From the NCBI RefSeq assembly GCF_963169125.1, contig NC_084801.1, positions 117,393,061 to 117,457,060 on the forward strand: a stretch of 64,000 bases of DNA. The letters are read 5' to 3'. This document shows positions 35,287 through 46,466 of this stretch, in pieces. The stretch is from Humulus lupulus. Its lineage: Eukaryota; Streptophyta; Magnoliopsida; Rosales; Cannabaceae. How positions within the stretch are numbered: the first letter of the stretch is position 1; each line of letters starts with the position of its first letter. Below the pieces are notes generated by a model that saw only the letters and a list, made by a program, of their open reading frames with translations, did no database searches and was not told the origin of the DNA. The position numbers were made by a program, and so were the translations under genes.

Positions 35287-37597
35287 CAAGTAAGCATTGC
35301 TACCAAACATATATCATATATCAAACATCCAAAGACGGGGTATTCAGCATGCCTACTTAACAGTATCTAGCATAATAATGATCATGCACAAGCACAGAGA
35401 CTCAAGCTCTGATCAATCTCATATTCATCATTCATGGCATGCCCTAATCACATGTTTCTCGTGCATCACATGCATCACACTTAATCATCCAACATGCCTC
35501 AATAATAACCATATGCAAATGGGCATAATTGCCAAGCACTCATTATGCTATCAATGTTTACATTTAAACATCCAACATGCATCAAACATAACCATGCATG
35601 TCACATATGGGGTGTAGTTTTCTTACCTCGGGTTCGAGCAAGAATTAATAAAAGAACGACCCTTGAGAACGATCAAGTTTTAGTCCTTTAGCGGTCACCT
35701 AGTCATAACCAAAAATATAGGATACCATCAATAAAAATGATCAACATAGGTTCCCAAACCAATATCTAGCCTCCGGGACATCAATCCACACTTAACCGGG
35801 TAGTATGATCGACCCCGAGGCCTAAGGCTTGAATCCCCAAGTCAAAAACCCATTTCTGGCCAAAAATGCCTCTATGGGCTGCGGCCCTCCCTAGCAATGC
35901 CATGGCTCACCCTCAGACTGAGGAAAAACTTCCCCAGACACACACACAGGCCGCGGCTCACCATAGCCAGGCCGCGGCACATTAAGCAAAACAGTAAGAA
36001 ACCAGATTTCTTCCCCTGCGTTTCTCCTCAAAACCAGCCCTTCAAACCAATCCCAAACATCAACCTAACACCCAATTCAACCCCTAAACTTCATCTACAA
36101 CTCACCCTCATCAAAACCCAAGTTAAACACAAACCAAACTTCCATTAATTCCAACTAACCACCAAGAAATCACAAGCTGAAACTTAAAAGAAAACAGGGT
36201 ATAACAAGACTTTCATGGCTGAGTTTCCTTACCTCAAGCTTGGTTTTCAATCCCCTTCAATGGCTGAATCAAGTTCCTAAGTTCAAACCTTGATTTCCTG
36301 GCTTATTCCTTCTAATTGGCTTCAAAATTCCAAAGAGAGAAAGAAGGAGAATGGTGCACGGGTGAGAGAGAGAAAGAAGGTTGATGATGCTCTATTTTTT
36401 AACAATTCCACAGCCTTCTAAACTCAAAGGGTTGATATATAATCTTAGGGGTGAAAAGACTATTTTTCCCCTATGTCAAATAAAGGCTTCTAAACACCCC
36501 CAAGGGTAAAATTGTCCTTTCCCATCTATCTCGTTAATTATAATTAACACCCTCCAATTCCCATAATTCTCAATATTCTCAAATACCAATAATTCACATC
36601 CCGTTACCCTTTAACTCACGACAACGTTCTAATCACCAAATTACCCCGAAACTCACTCCGAGCCCCAAACTCAATCACGTTATGACTAGACCGAAAACTT
36701 ACATTTCCATGATCGTCTCATACCGAATGGCTCGAGCCAATCCACATATAATGTGGTATTATTTATAATTCACCCATATGCATGAAAATACACAATCACG
36801 CCCTCAACGGCCAAATTACCAAAATGCCCTTGCAATTAAAATGTGAACCCATATGCATGCATTCACAATCATATAATAATATAATTCACATACACATGCA
36901 TATAATCATTAAATATCACAATAAATCAATTATGGCCCTCCCGGCCTCCTAATCAAGGTCCTAAACCTTATTAGAAAATTTGGGGCATTACATATCACAA
37001 ACATGTCACATTTATCACATTTGTACCCTCAACGGGCTAAAATCACAGACATACCCTTGACATCCAAATGGGGCCCACATGCATATTTAATTCAACTAAA
37101 CATGCATCTCTTTACGGTTTAAGAGAAACAACTTTTTAAAGTTTGCCCTAAAATCTGGAAATAACATATTGACCATAACGAAACGAGGTTTTCGGGAGGT
37201 TGGTTCTCCCAACCTAAAATGAGTTGTGACATGAGGTTTTCGCCTAGTTCCTTTCCTCATGGCAAGGAATAACTAGAAAAAATTCCAGGGACTTTAGCCA
37301 AAAACTAGAGATATGACAAAGGTTTGAAAATGGACTTTTATCACTTAATTAAAACTTAAGAGATAAAAATGTGAGAAATGAAAATTTGTTCTTTTTATGA
37401 AATTAGTTAAGGACTTGGGATATTAAACCAATCTAAATGAGTTTGAGATAAATAAAATATGATTTTTACAATTTTCATAAATTAAGGGTCCAATTTCCCT
37501 TGTTTTCAAAAATACCATAAAAGAGGTTTTATGCTATCTTTTAAACTAGATAAAATATAGAAGGGTATGCTAAAAAGAATCTTTACAAACAAAGGGT

Positions 37598-37856
37598 TGT
37601 TATAAAACTATTAAGAATACTGACATATAAAGTATAAAGAAATAGACAGAGTAATAGAGAGAGATGTAAATAGAAAGTGAAACTCATGTATGTGTTATTT
37701 CAATGGGGGAAGACCCCTATTTATACAAATAAATAAGCCCTAAGGAGATCGGGTAACTACTCTAAATACAATCAACAATTAATGTTGATATTTTACTTTG
37801 GGTAACCTAGTGATTCTTCATTATTATGGACATCCATATATATAATATTTATAACA
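37598..37856 (-). repeat. 3' LTR of the copia-like element
   Basis: TGTTATAAAACTA...TTTATAACA on the plus strand; the ends form the inverted repeat TGTTATAAA/TTATAACA. It aligns base for base with 44374-44631 except for a few substitutions and a short deletion. Confidence 0.85.
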
Positions 37857-38751
37857 CTTTGATGTCCATGAAAACTGCCTCATTAAAAACCTTGTTAGAA
37901 AAACCCAGTAGGACAAAAACTTGGCCAAGGGGAAAATAGTGCAATGTATATTTACTCCCCCTCATTTCGATGCTCTTGAAGATCCTTTAATCGAAGCATT
38001 ATGATCTTATGTACCATCTTCTCGAACGTTAATGTTTGTAATGACTTTCTAAATTAGTCTGCAAGATCGTCGCTTGATCAAATTTGATGAACATTAAATC
38101 ACCACTCTTTTGAAGATCATGTGTATAGAAGAACTATAGTGAAATGTATTTAAATCTATCTCCTTTAAGGTATTATCCTTTTAGTTGTGCAGTACATGCA
38201 TCATTATCTTTATGGAGAATTGTTGGTATATCTTTATTAGGTGATAATTAACATGTTCCTCAAATATGTTGTTTCGTTTATCCCAATCACACATTTTCCC
38301 CTTGACTCATGAATTGCAAGTATCTCAACATAATTTAAAGTTGCCTAGTTAAAAACCTTGTCAGGAAAACCCAGTGGGACAAAACCTAAACTAAGGAAAA
38401 AAGAGTGCATATATATCTCCCCCTCATGCATATATCCATGGTAACTTTAGTGATCAAATATCTCATATGATTTTCATTGTAATTATAAATCATCATAAAT
38501 TGCCTATGATGACATATTTACTATAACTCTTCAGAGCATATATGTAGAATGGAATATGAATATTTATCCAACATATTAAATCAATCATTATATAACCTTT
38601 TTCATTATCATATCACATCAACAATGTTATAATATGCATCATATTTGTGGATATTCATTATCTATGACTATGTTCAATCCAAAATTTGAAAGTTAAATAT
38701 GATCACATGAATGAATATCTTCGATAAATTCAATTTTCATTTGCAATAAAG

Positions 38752-41700
38752 ATGGTACTTCGGGACCATATATTTTTTTCTTTTTTGTTACATGTTCTTT
38801 AATATCTACATCAAGTGATCATATACACTATGATTCTTTATGCATACGAACTTCTTTGGGACTTCTCTACACATAATTTAATCTATAAACAAAGAATATA
38901 TTTAATAATTCCCAATCTACAAGATGAAATAAGAAAATCCTTCTTCAATATTTTATAAAATAATCAAGAGCTCTTCAAGAGCTTTTACGATGTATTACTT
39001 ATGAATTCACATTGCATAGATAATCATACTTGTAATTTCAAATAATTATTCACCTACATGTCTTTAATCCAAACAAAGATCTTTATTGTATAATGCACAC
39101 GACTTTGAATTTATATCTCATAAGACATGTTAAATTCTTCTGGAATTTCTCCGGTAAGGAATATTTTAATTTCTCATATTACTATGAGCTCCAAATAAAT
39201 AACTTGTGTTGCAATGTTTATATGACACATATCAATCCTCTTAACACATATATACTCCAGGCTATAATCAAATCTTGATTATATTTTCTCATAACAATAT
39301 GTATATGCCTTTATTTAATCATCTTGTCTATGAAAATTTTGTACAACAATTCATTTGTGTACAAATATACAAAATTCTATAAGAATTACCGTTTCTTGTA
39401 CAAATATTTATTTGTATCCCTACCGGTTTTACTTCACTTTATGTGAGTAAATTTATACTACCTGGATTGCGTCATATTATTATGGCAAAAATTATATATA
39501 CATCGATAATTCTCGACCCATTTAATGTCATGATCCTGGCTATCTCATATTAGTTTATTGTATATGAGAACATTTTTTATTGTCGACAGTAATATATAAT
39601 ATGATAATTTCCTCCCATATTGCCATAACTTGAAGAGATCTCATTATTTTCAACATACTTGTCAAACATGTATTTTATTTATGGGTAACTATATAACCAC
39701 TTCAAGGGTTTTAATTGTTATCAAATTTGTTATGTATATAACTTCTTTCAGGAGTCTCTTCAGAAGCATCATTATTATTTAATATTCAAATTATCAATAC
39801 TTTATAATATTAAGGTATCTTCATGAGTGCCTCTTACTTACAACATCTTCAGGATGAACCAAATGAACAATTGTTTTCATATTTTCTACTTTGTTCACTT
39901 ACGCTTCGAGTGTTATTAGACTCATTCTGACTCAATTTAAATAATATTGATTTGCAGTTGGCATACATATATGTATGATTTTATCATTTTGAACTTCTAG
40001 TTCTTATTTTGTGCAAGGATCATTTTTCAAAATATTCATCGATCCAGCTGCATTTCTCTCCCCCTGATCGACAGAATATTTAAAAAAAAATTAACACAAC
40101 CTTTAGGGATTTCAATATATCACTATAAATTCATATTTGTTCAAACTCATATATATTATTGGGTCATTGAACTTCAGGTTCAATAAATCACAATTACTAA
40201 CATATTTCATTTTCAAGAATGAGTCATATATATATATATATGTATAGTTGAAAATATGCAACCTTATAATTCTTGTAAGTTAATGATCATATGACCTTAT
40301 CACATCGATAAGAAATTATGCAATAAAAATCCAAAAATAATTCAAAAATTCAAAGTGAATATAATTAAATTATATTATCAAAACAATATAATTTTTTTCT
40401 CATACATAATGGAAAAAAATATAACTATATAGCAAAATAATTTTCAGAAGAAATATAATTTCAACTTATAAATAATTATGAAAATTTTGAGAAATGAATG
40501 CACTAACATTCTAATGAGTGACACTTTTATAAATGATATATATGACGTAAAAAATTTAACAATAAAAATGAACAAGTTAAAATATTTATAAAGAGAACAT
40601 TTGAAAACTAGTTGAAATATATATATATACATATATTTCTTTTAAAAATGTAAGATATTCAAATTTATTTTCACTTCCCATATGCAAAATATATATACAT
40701 ATTTTCTTGAGTACCATATAGGAATTAATAATAAAAAGAAACATCTCGTTCTTCATCTAAATTTAGGGAAATTTATACATTTCATTGCATACGATCTGAT
40801 CATTCAATTAATGAACTTCAGGTTCACTATACTTTGTATTTCACTAAAATTTTCAACATATACATAACCACTGTAAAAGTTTCATTTTTGTATATATTCT
40901 AGAAAATTAAATAATTTTAATATCCTTCAAAATATATAATACCATTGATTCTTCAAGAATTAGATTTCTCCATTTGATTTTTGTAATATATTATGTTCAA
41001 CAACATTATACTTAACAATTTTATCTATCCAATGGTGTGCTTGCTTAAAAGCACAATTATTTTTCAAATATAAACTTATTATTCATTCAAGTTAATGCAC
41101 AATGATAATAATCATTTTTGTTGTAGCCAAATAGATATAATCATAATATGAATATATCACTTATTTTTCTTTCTCATTTCTTTCCAACAAGTGGTCAAAT
41201 TTATTAATGAAATAAATCATTCCTTATTCTTATGACTTGATATATTATATAATTAAATGTATAACCGGTACATATTATAAGTCTTTTTTTTTTGCCACAT
41301 TAACAATTATATAGAAATTGTACAACTGGTACATAAAATATGTTTAACTTTAGCTAGCAATATAATGCATTAAGGTTTCATCAAGAACCTTTTCAAATAA
41401 TCTTTGTGACTTTATAAAACTTTGAGGAATGTTATTAGAAATTAGATTTTGATCAATGACAAAGTTCACTGTAATACTAATAATTAGATATTCATGTCTT
41501 AGAATGTGCAATGAATAATTAACATTAGTAATGAATCATTCACTTCAATGAATAATATTGAAAAGACCATACTTGCTTATGGCAAGACATATTGCATATA
41601 TAATAACATAACTAATAATATCAATACTCTTTTAAATGAAATTTACTTCCTATCATTCTTTTCAAGGAATAATATTTAAATGTACAACAAAATTGATATA

Positions 41701-42063
41701 CATGTTAACTTCTTTTTTGTACAATAAACACACATCCAAGTCAATATCAAAGGAAGTTACACATGCATTAGTTTATTCTTTTCATATTTGCTTTTCAATC
41801 TTGTTTATCATTATTTCATATTATAATGTTTTGATGCAATTTTCATAAAACTTTTGGGACTTGAAAAATTAGTCACCAACTGCATCAATCATAATACATT
41901 ACAATGTCTTTTTTTAATTGTGTTCATAAATTTCATAAAATTGACAAATATGTGAAATATTCACTTCAGGGAATTTTGCTAAAATATCACAACTCCTTAG
42001 CAATTATGTTTCTATTATATATTTTATTTAATAATATCACTTTTGTATAATCTTTAGGATATA
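38752..42063. repeat. Series of mini-hairpins with constant loop (TTYNN closed by C-G)
   Basis: At least 14 short inverted repeats share a five-base loop of the form TTCNN or TTTAN closed by a C-G pair, while the stem sequences differ. Examples (stem/loop): 38752 ATGGTaC/TTCGG, 38969 AGCTC/TTCAA, 39132 AAATTC/TTCTG, 39428 TTTACtTCAC/TTTAT, 39695 AACCaC/TTCAA, 39814 GGTATC/TTCAT, 39844 CATC/TTCAG, 39991 GAAC/TTCTA, 40098 AACC/TTTAG, 40166 ATTGAAC/TTCAG, 40812 TGAAC/TTCAG, 40948 ATTC/TTCAA, 41959 ATTCaC/TTCAG, 42046 TATaATC/TTTAG. Lower-case bases are bulges, mostly on the 5' arm. Confidence 0.65.
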
Positions 42064-42338
42064 TGGAAGACTTTATCTCAAGGATCTATAAAAAAAAATT
42101 CAATATGCCATAGACATGGAACCTTAGAAATTCTAATGTAATCATTTGTAAATAACTATAAAATAAATATTGTAAAGAAATCAATATTAAATATGTGAGA
42201 TAGTAAGAACACATATATATGAATATAATGATATTTTCGATAACAAGACATTAAACCATCTAATACTATCACAATGGTAAAATAACAACTCACATATACA
42301 TTTTTTTATGATCAATATATATAGTATGGTAATCATAA

Positions 42339-44170
42339 TGTTGGGGTTTTATGCCCTAATTAAAACACAATTTCTTTGTAATCTCATTTATTATCAATAA
42401 AAGAATAGAAATAATTTTTTCACTTGGTCAATCACTTTTCTCACATGTTTTATATTCATGATTATTTGTTTAATATAAACTTCTATTAAATCTCGAACAT
42501 ATAGCTAATCATATTTATAGTGACGTAATCACAGTGGAATATAAATATGATTATATGTTCAAAATATGTTAGTCCTGAGATTAGTCAGTGCACTAGATTT
42601 ACACTGACTTGCCAATCTACGATATGATCTACTTACACATTGTAGTGTTATGTTCTTTCCAAAACATTAGCGAAGTAGATAAGATCGGATGCATTTGTTA
42701 CATCGGACTAGACCAATTTGACACTAGATAGGATAAGTAAACATACCATTATTATCTATTCTAGTCATATCATATAGTTTACCATAGGTCAATTCAATCT
42801 CAATTCTGAGTGGTCAGTATTCTAACAGATTGTATTATTTGAGTTCTTTGACTTGTTCGTTACCAGCTTACTCTACGGACTAGCCCATATTTACATCTTG
42901 GGAACTCGATATTATAATTGAGTGGGAGTGTTAATCATAGATATGAACATCTATAGCTTCTGATGAAGAAGTGAAATGATGCTTTCCTTTTAGTTTGGTT
43001 CAAGGTGGTAAATGATAGAGTTCTCATTTCAGTAATTAATATTAGTTTACTGAAATATCATTTACAAGGAACTAAGTGTTTTAAGGATAAAATACAATGA
43101 GGGGTAAAACGGTATTTTAGTCCCATCTCATTGTAGACCGTCTATAGAGGATTGAGTGACAATTATGGTTGTAACAATGGAGAATTAATAATGTATCTAT
43201 ATTGCTTATAGAGCGTTCTATGAATTCAAGAGTGCAATTCTGAGTCTTTAGTGTAGTCACGAGGAATTAATAAGTTAGTAAATTTATTTGTTAGATTTAT
43301 GATAACTTATTGAAACTTGATTTCATAGGCCCATGGTCCCCACTATACCTTGGATAAAATCATCTAGATAGTCTCAATTAATTGATTTAATTAAAAATTA
43401 GAATTATCAAAGTTGACCAGGTCAATTTTGGATAGTTTCACAGAGTTATACAATTTAGAGAAGAAAAGTGAAATTAGGACAGATTTATTAATTAAGATAA
43501 ATTGCTATCTAAATTAATAAATAAGTTTAAATAAAGGTTCAAATTATAAATAATTAATTTGATAAAAGATTTGAATAATTATTTAATTAATTAAATCAAT
43601 AGAAAATAATACAGACTTTGATTTTAAGTCCAACGTGCTTATAATTAAATGAGAAATTTCACGGGCCTAAAGCCAATGATAATTTCAACCTATGGTTGAT
43701 TATTGGCTATTATTTTATTGATTTTTCAATTAAATAAATGACCTAATTGAGTCTATAAAAGGAATGCTAGGAGAGAGTTGAAATCACAAGTTTCTGATAG
43801 GTTTTACATTCTCTCTAAACATAAGTCTTTTTCTAAGCCTCATTGTTCTTTCCTATTCTTCTCTCTGTATCATCTCATGTGTTGAGAATTGCCCACTCTA
43901 GTCTAAGTGATTCTAAGGATACTTTGGAATTTGTGAAGAAAATTGAAGATCGGTTCAGTTCTTGGTAATACTCTGTGACAGAAAGGATACAATGGTTAGA
44001 GAAAATGAAGGAATGACTCTGTTATTCCGCTGCGTATAATGTAAGTATTCTTATCATTATTTCTCTTTGAACTCAATTTTATAAACATGTTCTACGTTGT
44101 ATGATATTAACTTGTTTAATATTAGATCTACATGAAAATAAATAAAGTTCTTGTATAAGTTTTCCTAACA
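42339..44170 (+). mobile_element. Solo Ty1/copia-type LTR (1.83 kb)
   Basis: The unit starts TGTTGGGGTTTTATGCCC at 42339 and ends TTTTCCTAACA at 44170. ATAA lies on both sides (42335-42338 and 44171-44174), a 4-bp match, possibly a worn 5-bp duplication. It contains the ggtaaaacggta (43095) and ccgctgcgta (44028) words shared with the copia LTRs at 1-433 and 25894-28095. No internal copia region adjoins it. Confidence 0.85.
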
Positions 44171-44373
44171 ATAAAAACATACCTTCACAATAAAATATTT
44201 TTACCTCAATAAACTATGACGACTAGTGGCTTGATAATGAATTTTGTTATCAACACAAGCTGGTGGTTGAAGATTGAATCATCTAGTTCATATTCAACGT
44301 ATGATTTTGACTAGAGATTCATGATAAGAATTTGAACCTGCAAATAATGATAGTTAGAGAGTCGTGTTGATCG

Positions 44374-44631
44374 TGTTACAAAACTAATAAGAATACTGAA
44401 ATATAAAGTATAAAGAAATAGACAGAGTAATAGAGAGAGATGTAAAAAAAATGAAACTCTTGTATGTGTTATTTTAATAGGGGAATGACCCCTATTTATA
44501 CAGATAAATAAGCCCTATGGAGATCGGGTAACTACTCTGAATACAATCAAGAATTAATGTTGATATTTTACTTTGGGTAACCTAGTGATTCTTCATTATT
44601 ATGGACATCCATGTATATAATATTTATAAGA
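44374..44631 (-). repeat. 5' LTR of the copia-like element
   Basis: This is the second LTR copy. The final ACA on the plus strand has become AGA, and the flanking AAGGT pairs with AGGGT at 37593-37597. Confidence 0.85.
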
Positions 44632-45266
44632 AAGGTGAATTTTTCAATGTATATATATATAATTAAGAGTAAAAAAGGAGTATTTTTCATTATAAAAGAA
44701 AATGGTGAATTTCCTAAAAAAGGGAAAAATTATTGTATTTTTCTAAAAAGAGATTTTGTTAACTCTTTTGATTATAAACAAAAGTACATAAGTATAAAAT
44801 AAAATAGTTTCTTCACAAAGATATATTAAGTCACACGGTATGGAGGGCATGCTACTTTGAGACCGATTCCTACGATAATTTAAAGACCGAAAAGAAAATC
44901 CAGCCTTTATACAATATGAAGTGTGTAGGTGATTGCTGTATAGAGTCTATGATTATTGATTCAGTGCAACTATTATAGAATATTATCTATAAGTATATGC
45001 CATAGTTTAATCTGAGTACACTGTATTAAATACAGTAACTGCCAAGGGAAAAATGAATAGAGGTATTAAGGATTTAGCTGGAAACTAAGGAATCCGGGTA
45101 AGTTAGCCTTCCCCTTTCATAGCTACAACATGAATATAAGAGTGTGTGCTTGTAGTAGTAGATTATACTAGTTTTGTTTGGGTCATTAAGACCAGGGTAT
45201 GCTTGATACCCACATTTACAATGCTTATGCATTTTGCGGCTTAATGGTAAGTGGGTTCGGGTTAGT

Positions 45267-45613
45267 GTAATATTGTCCGGGTTGGAGCCAGGACATGGTA
45301 AAATATAGTTTGGGTTAGATCCTGGACATGGTAATATATAGACTGGGTTGGAGCCAGGACATGGTAAAATGTAGTCCAGGTTGGTGCCAGGACATCGTAA
45401 AATATATTTCGTGTTGGAGCCAGGACATGGTAAATTATAGTTCGGTTTGGAGCAAGGACATGGTATGATAATGTCCGGGTTGGAGCCAGGAAAAGGGTAA
45501 GACATAGTCCAAGTTGGAGTCAGGAAAAAAATGAAATGGTCTGGGTTGGTGCCTGGGCAGCAGTAATATAGTCCGAGTTGGACCCATTGAGGTTAAGAGT
45601 CAATCCGGATTGG
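45267..45613. repeat. 33-bp tandem array, about 10 copies
   Basis: The unit reads gggttggagccaggacatgg plus taaaatatagttc, with diverged copies towards the end. Because 33 is a multiple of three, the minus strand stays open over 143 codons with an 11-residue repeat (CPGSNPxYILP). I read that frame as a product of the array. It lies in the E6 LTR. Confidence 0.9.
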
Positions 45614-46205
45614 AGCCAAGATCCTTTGTGTTTGTTTGAATTGATTAAAGTGTGTAATTATATATATCGAATGTTTTGGGATTTTTCTGAGTGCAGGTTT
45701 AATGATATGTGTGAAATTGGTTGTTAGGTACAACAGAAGTGTTAGTTTTTGATATGGCTATTATTAGAGAAAATTGTATGATTAGGTTAGAACTTATCCA
45801 ATACCCTAGTGACTAGTAATGGTAATTAACTTAGGTCATCTTGTTATGAGAATGTAGTATACTTGTGTTGTAAGGCTATTCTTACTAAGCTTTGTTGCTT
45901 ACCTAGTTATTCATTTTGTAGGTAAGAGTAAGATGGAACAGTGAGCGTTGGAGTTTGCTTGTAGATATGTACACTTGGCCCGACCTAGGGATTGTTTTGA
46001 TGGATCGCTATTTTGAAAGGACAAAGTTGAAAACTCGATATGACTTTTGGGATTATTACTTGTATTTCAGTTTGCTAAACTAAAAGTGTGTGCACACCAT
46101 CTTTTAAAAGTTTTTTTTTATATAGATTTTCGATAAGATGAACTAAAGTAAAAGTTAATAATTTTCCTCAAAAATTTTGTCTTGTATTTTTCGGGTCGTT
46201 ACAAG

Positions 46206-46217
46206 TGGTATCAGAGC
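46206..46217 (+). promoter_or_regulatory. E6 primer-binding site (tRNA-Met)
   Basis: TGGTATCAGAGC, a perfect 12-base complement of the initiator tRNA-Met 3' end, starts two bases after the LTR end. Confidence 0.9.
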
Positions 46218-46354
46218 TCGAGTTGAGCCAATTCTGTAGACAAAACCACATGTACATTCTGCAAGATAAAACGACACTCACTGGAATTGTTGTCTTTTAG
46301 AATCTTTGACTTTACTTGTTTTACTTAACCAAGAATCTATAAATTGTATTTTAC

Positions 46355-46466
46355 ATGGCAGATCTACCTGAGATAGGTGACTCTATGATAGAGGACCTTA
46401 TCGTGATCCCTATGCCCAGGATCGATTACTATAGACTCTTTAACGATGAGAATCCTCGACACCTTG
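46355..46466 (+). CDS. E6 leader ORF, first part (interrupted by E5)
   Basis: The ATG at 46355 opens MADLPEIGDSMIEDLIVIPM and continues to NPRHL at 46466, where E5 begins. It sits about 140 bases after the primer-binding site and before gag. The frame resumes after E5 at 56348. I do not recognise the protein. The equivalent place in E3 holds a different leader frame of similar size (20941-21408); I see no clear similarity between the two. Confidence 0.5.

Larger units (their letters stand above)
34144..36992 (-). mobile_element. Solo LTR of 2.85 kb (family Y relative) with TATCA duplication
   Basis: The plus-strand start is TGTAACGCCCC at 34144 and the end GGGGCATTACA at 36992. TATCA flanks it on both sides (34139-34143 and 36993-36997). 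On the minus strand it runs from the ctaataaggtttaggacctt opening to the GGGATCCC (34311-34318) and gctaatcgag end region. It has GC-rich words ggccgcggc near 35940-35975. The interrupted family Y LTR is continuous around it. Confidence 0.9.
28407..37113 (-). mobile_element. Family Y LTR (minus) split by two nested LTRs
   Basis: Three pieces join to one family Y LTR: 28407-28787, 32542-34143 and 36998-37113 (about 2.1 kb net). The plus-strand start TGTAATGCCCTACTTCC equals the ends of E5's LTRs (46467 and 53427). Shared blocks include gccgaagcccagcacgaaaa, then gaaaacccttacaagcag (32537), the ccggccccttgccg region (32740), the GC-rich words near 33240-33390 and tcacatttatcacatttg (37003). The segment beyond about 37113 (56 bp after the catgcatctct block plus the LTR start) is missing. 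No primer site adjoins 28406. Confidence 0.8.
37598..44631 (-). mobile_element. Non-coding copia-like LTR element (LARD-like), minus strand
   Basis: The LTR pair is 37598-37856 and 44374-44631 (about 259 bp). Both run TGTTA(T/C)AAAACTA... through tactttgggtaacctagtga to atatttataa(ca). AGGGT precedes and AAGGT follows, a 5-bp duplication with one change. Orientation is from the plant copia-type 3' module aaaaaccttgt-cccagtgggac with CTCCCCCTCAT, which reads as a polypurine tract on the minus strand. That module occurs twice (37877-37965 and 38343-38427). The internal region has no coding frame; after removing the nested LTR it is about 4.7 kb of AT-rich DNA with repeated small hairpins. No clear tRNA-Met primer site follows the 5' LTR (44374). 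Confidence 0.75.
37114..46203 (+). mobile_element. E6 5' LTR, split by a copia-like element
   Basis: The right boundary is clear: GGTCGTTACA ends at 46203, before a perfect tRNA-Met primer site. Two pieces remain: about 37114-37597 and 44637-46203. The 33-bp tandem array lies in the second. The left boundary is uncertain because the adjoining family Y LTR is truncated there and no TG start is seen. The net length of about 2.05 kb is normal for the LTRs in this window. Confidence 0.6.

Noticed and set aside
45074..45505. Minus-strand repeat protein
   Set aside because: It follows from a 33-bp array in an LTR; there is no start context or independent support.
46206..46217. tRNA-Met gene
   Set aside because: Only the 12-base primer-binding complement is present; there is no cloverleaf around it.
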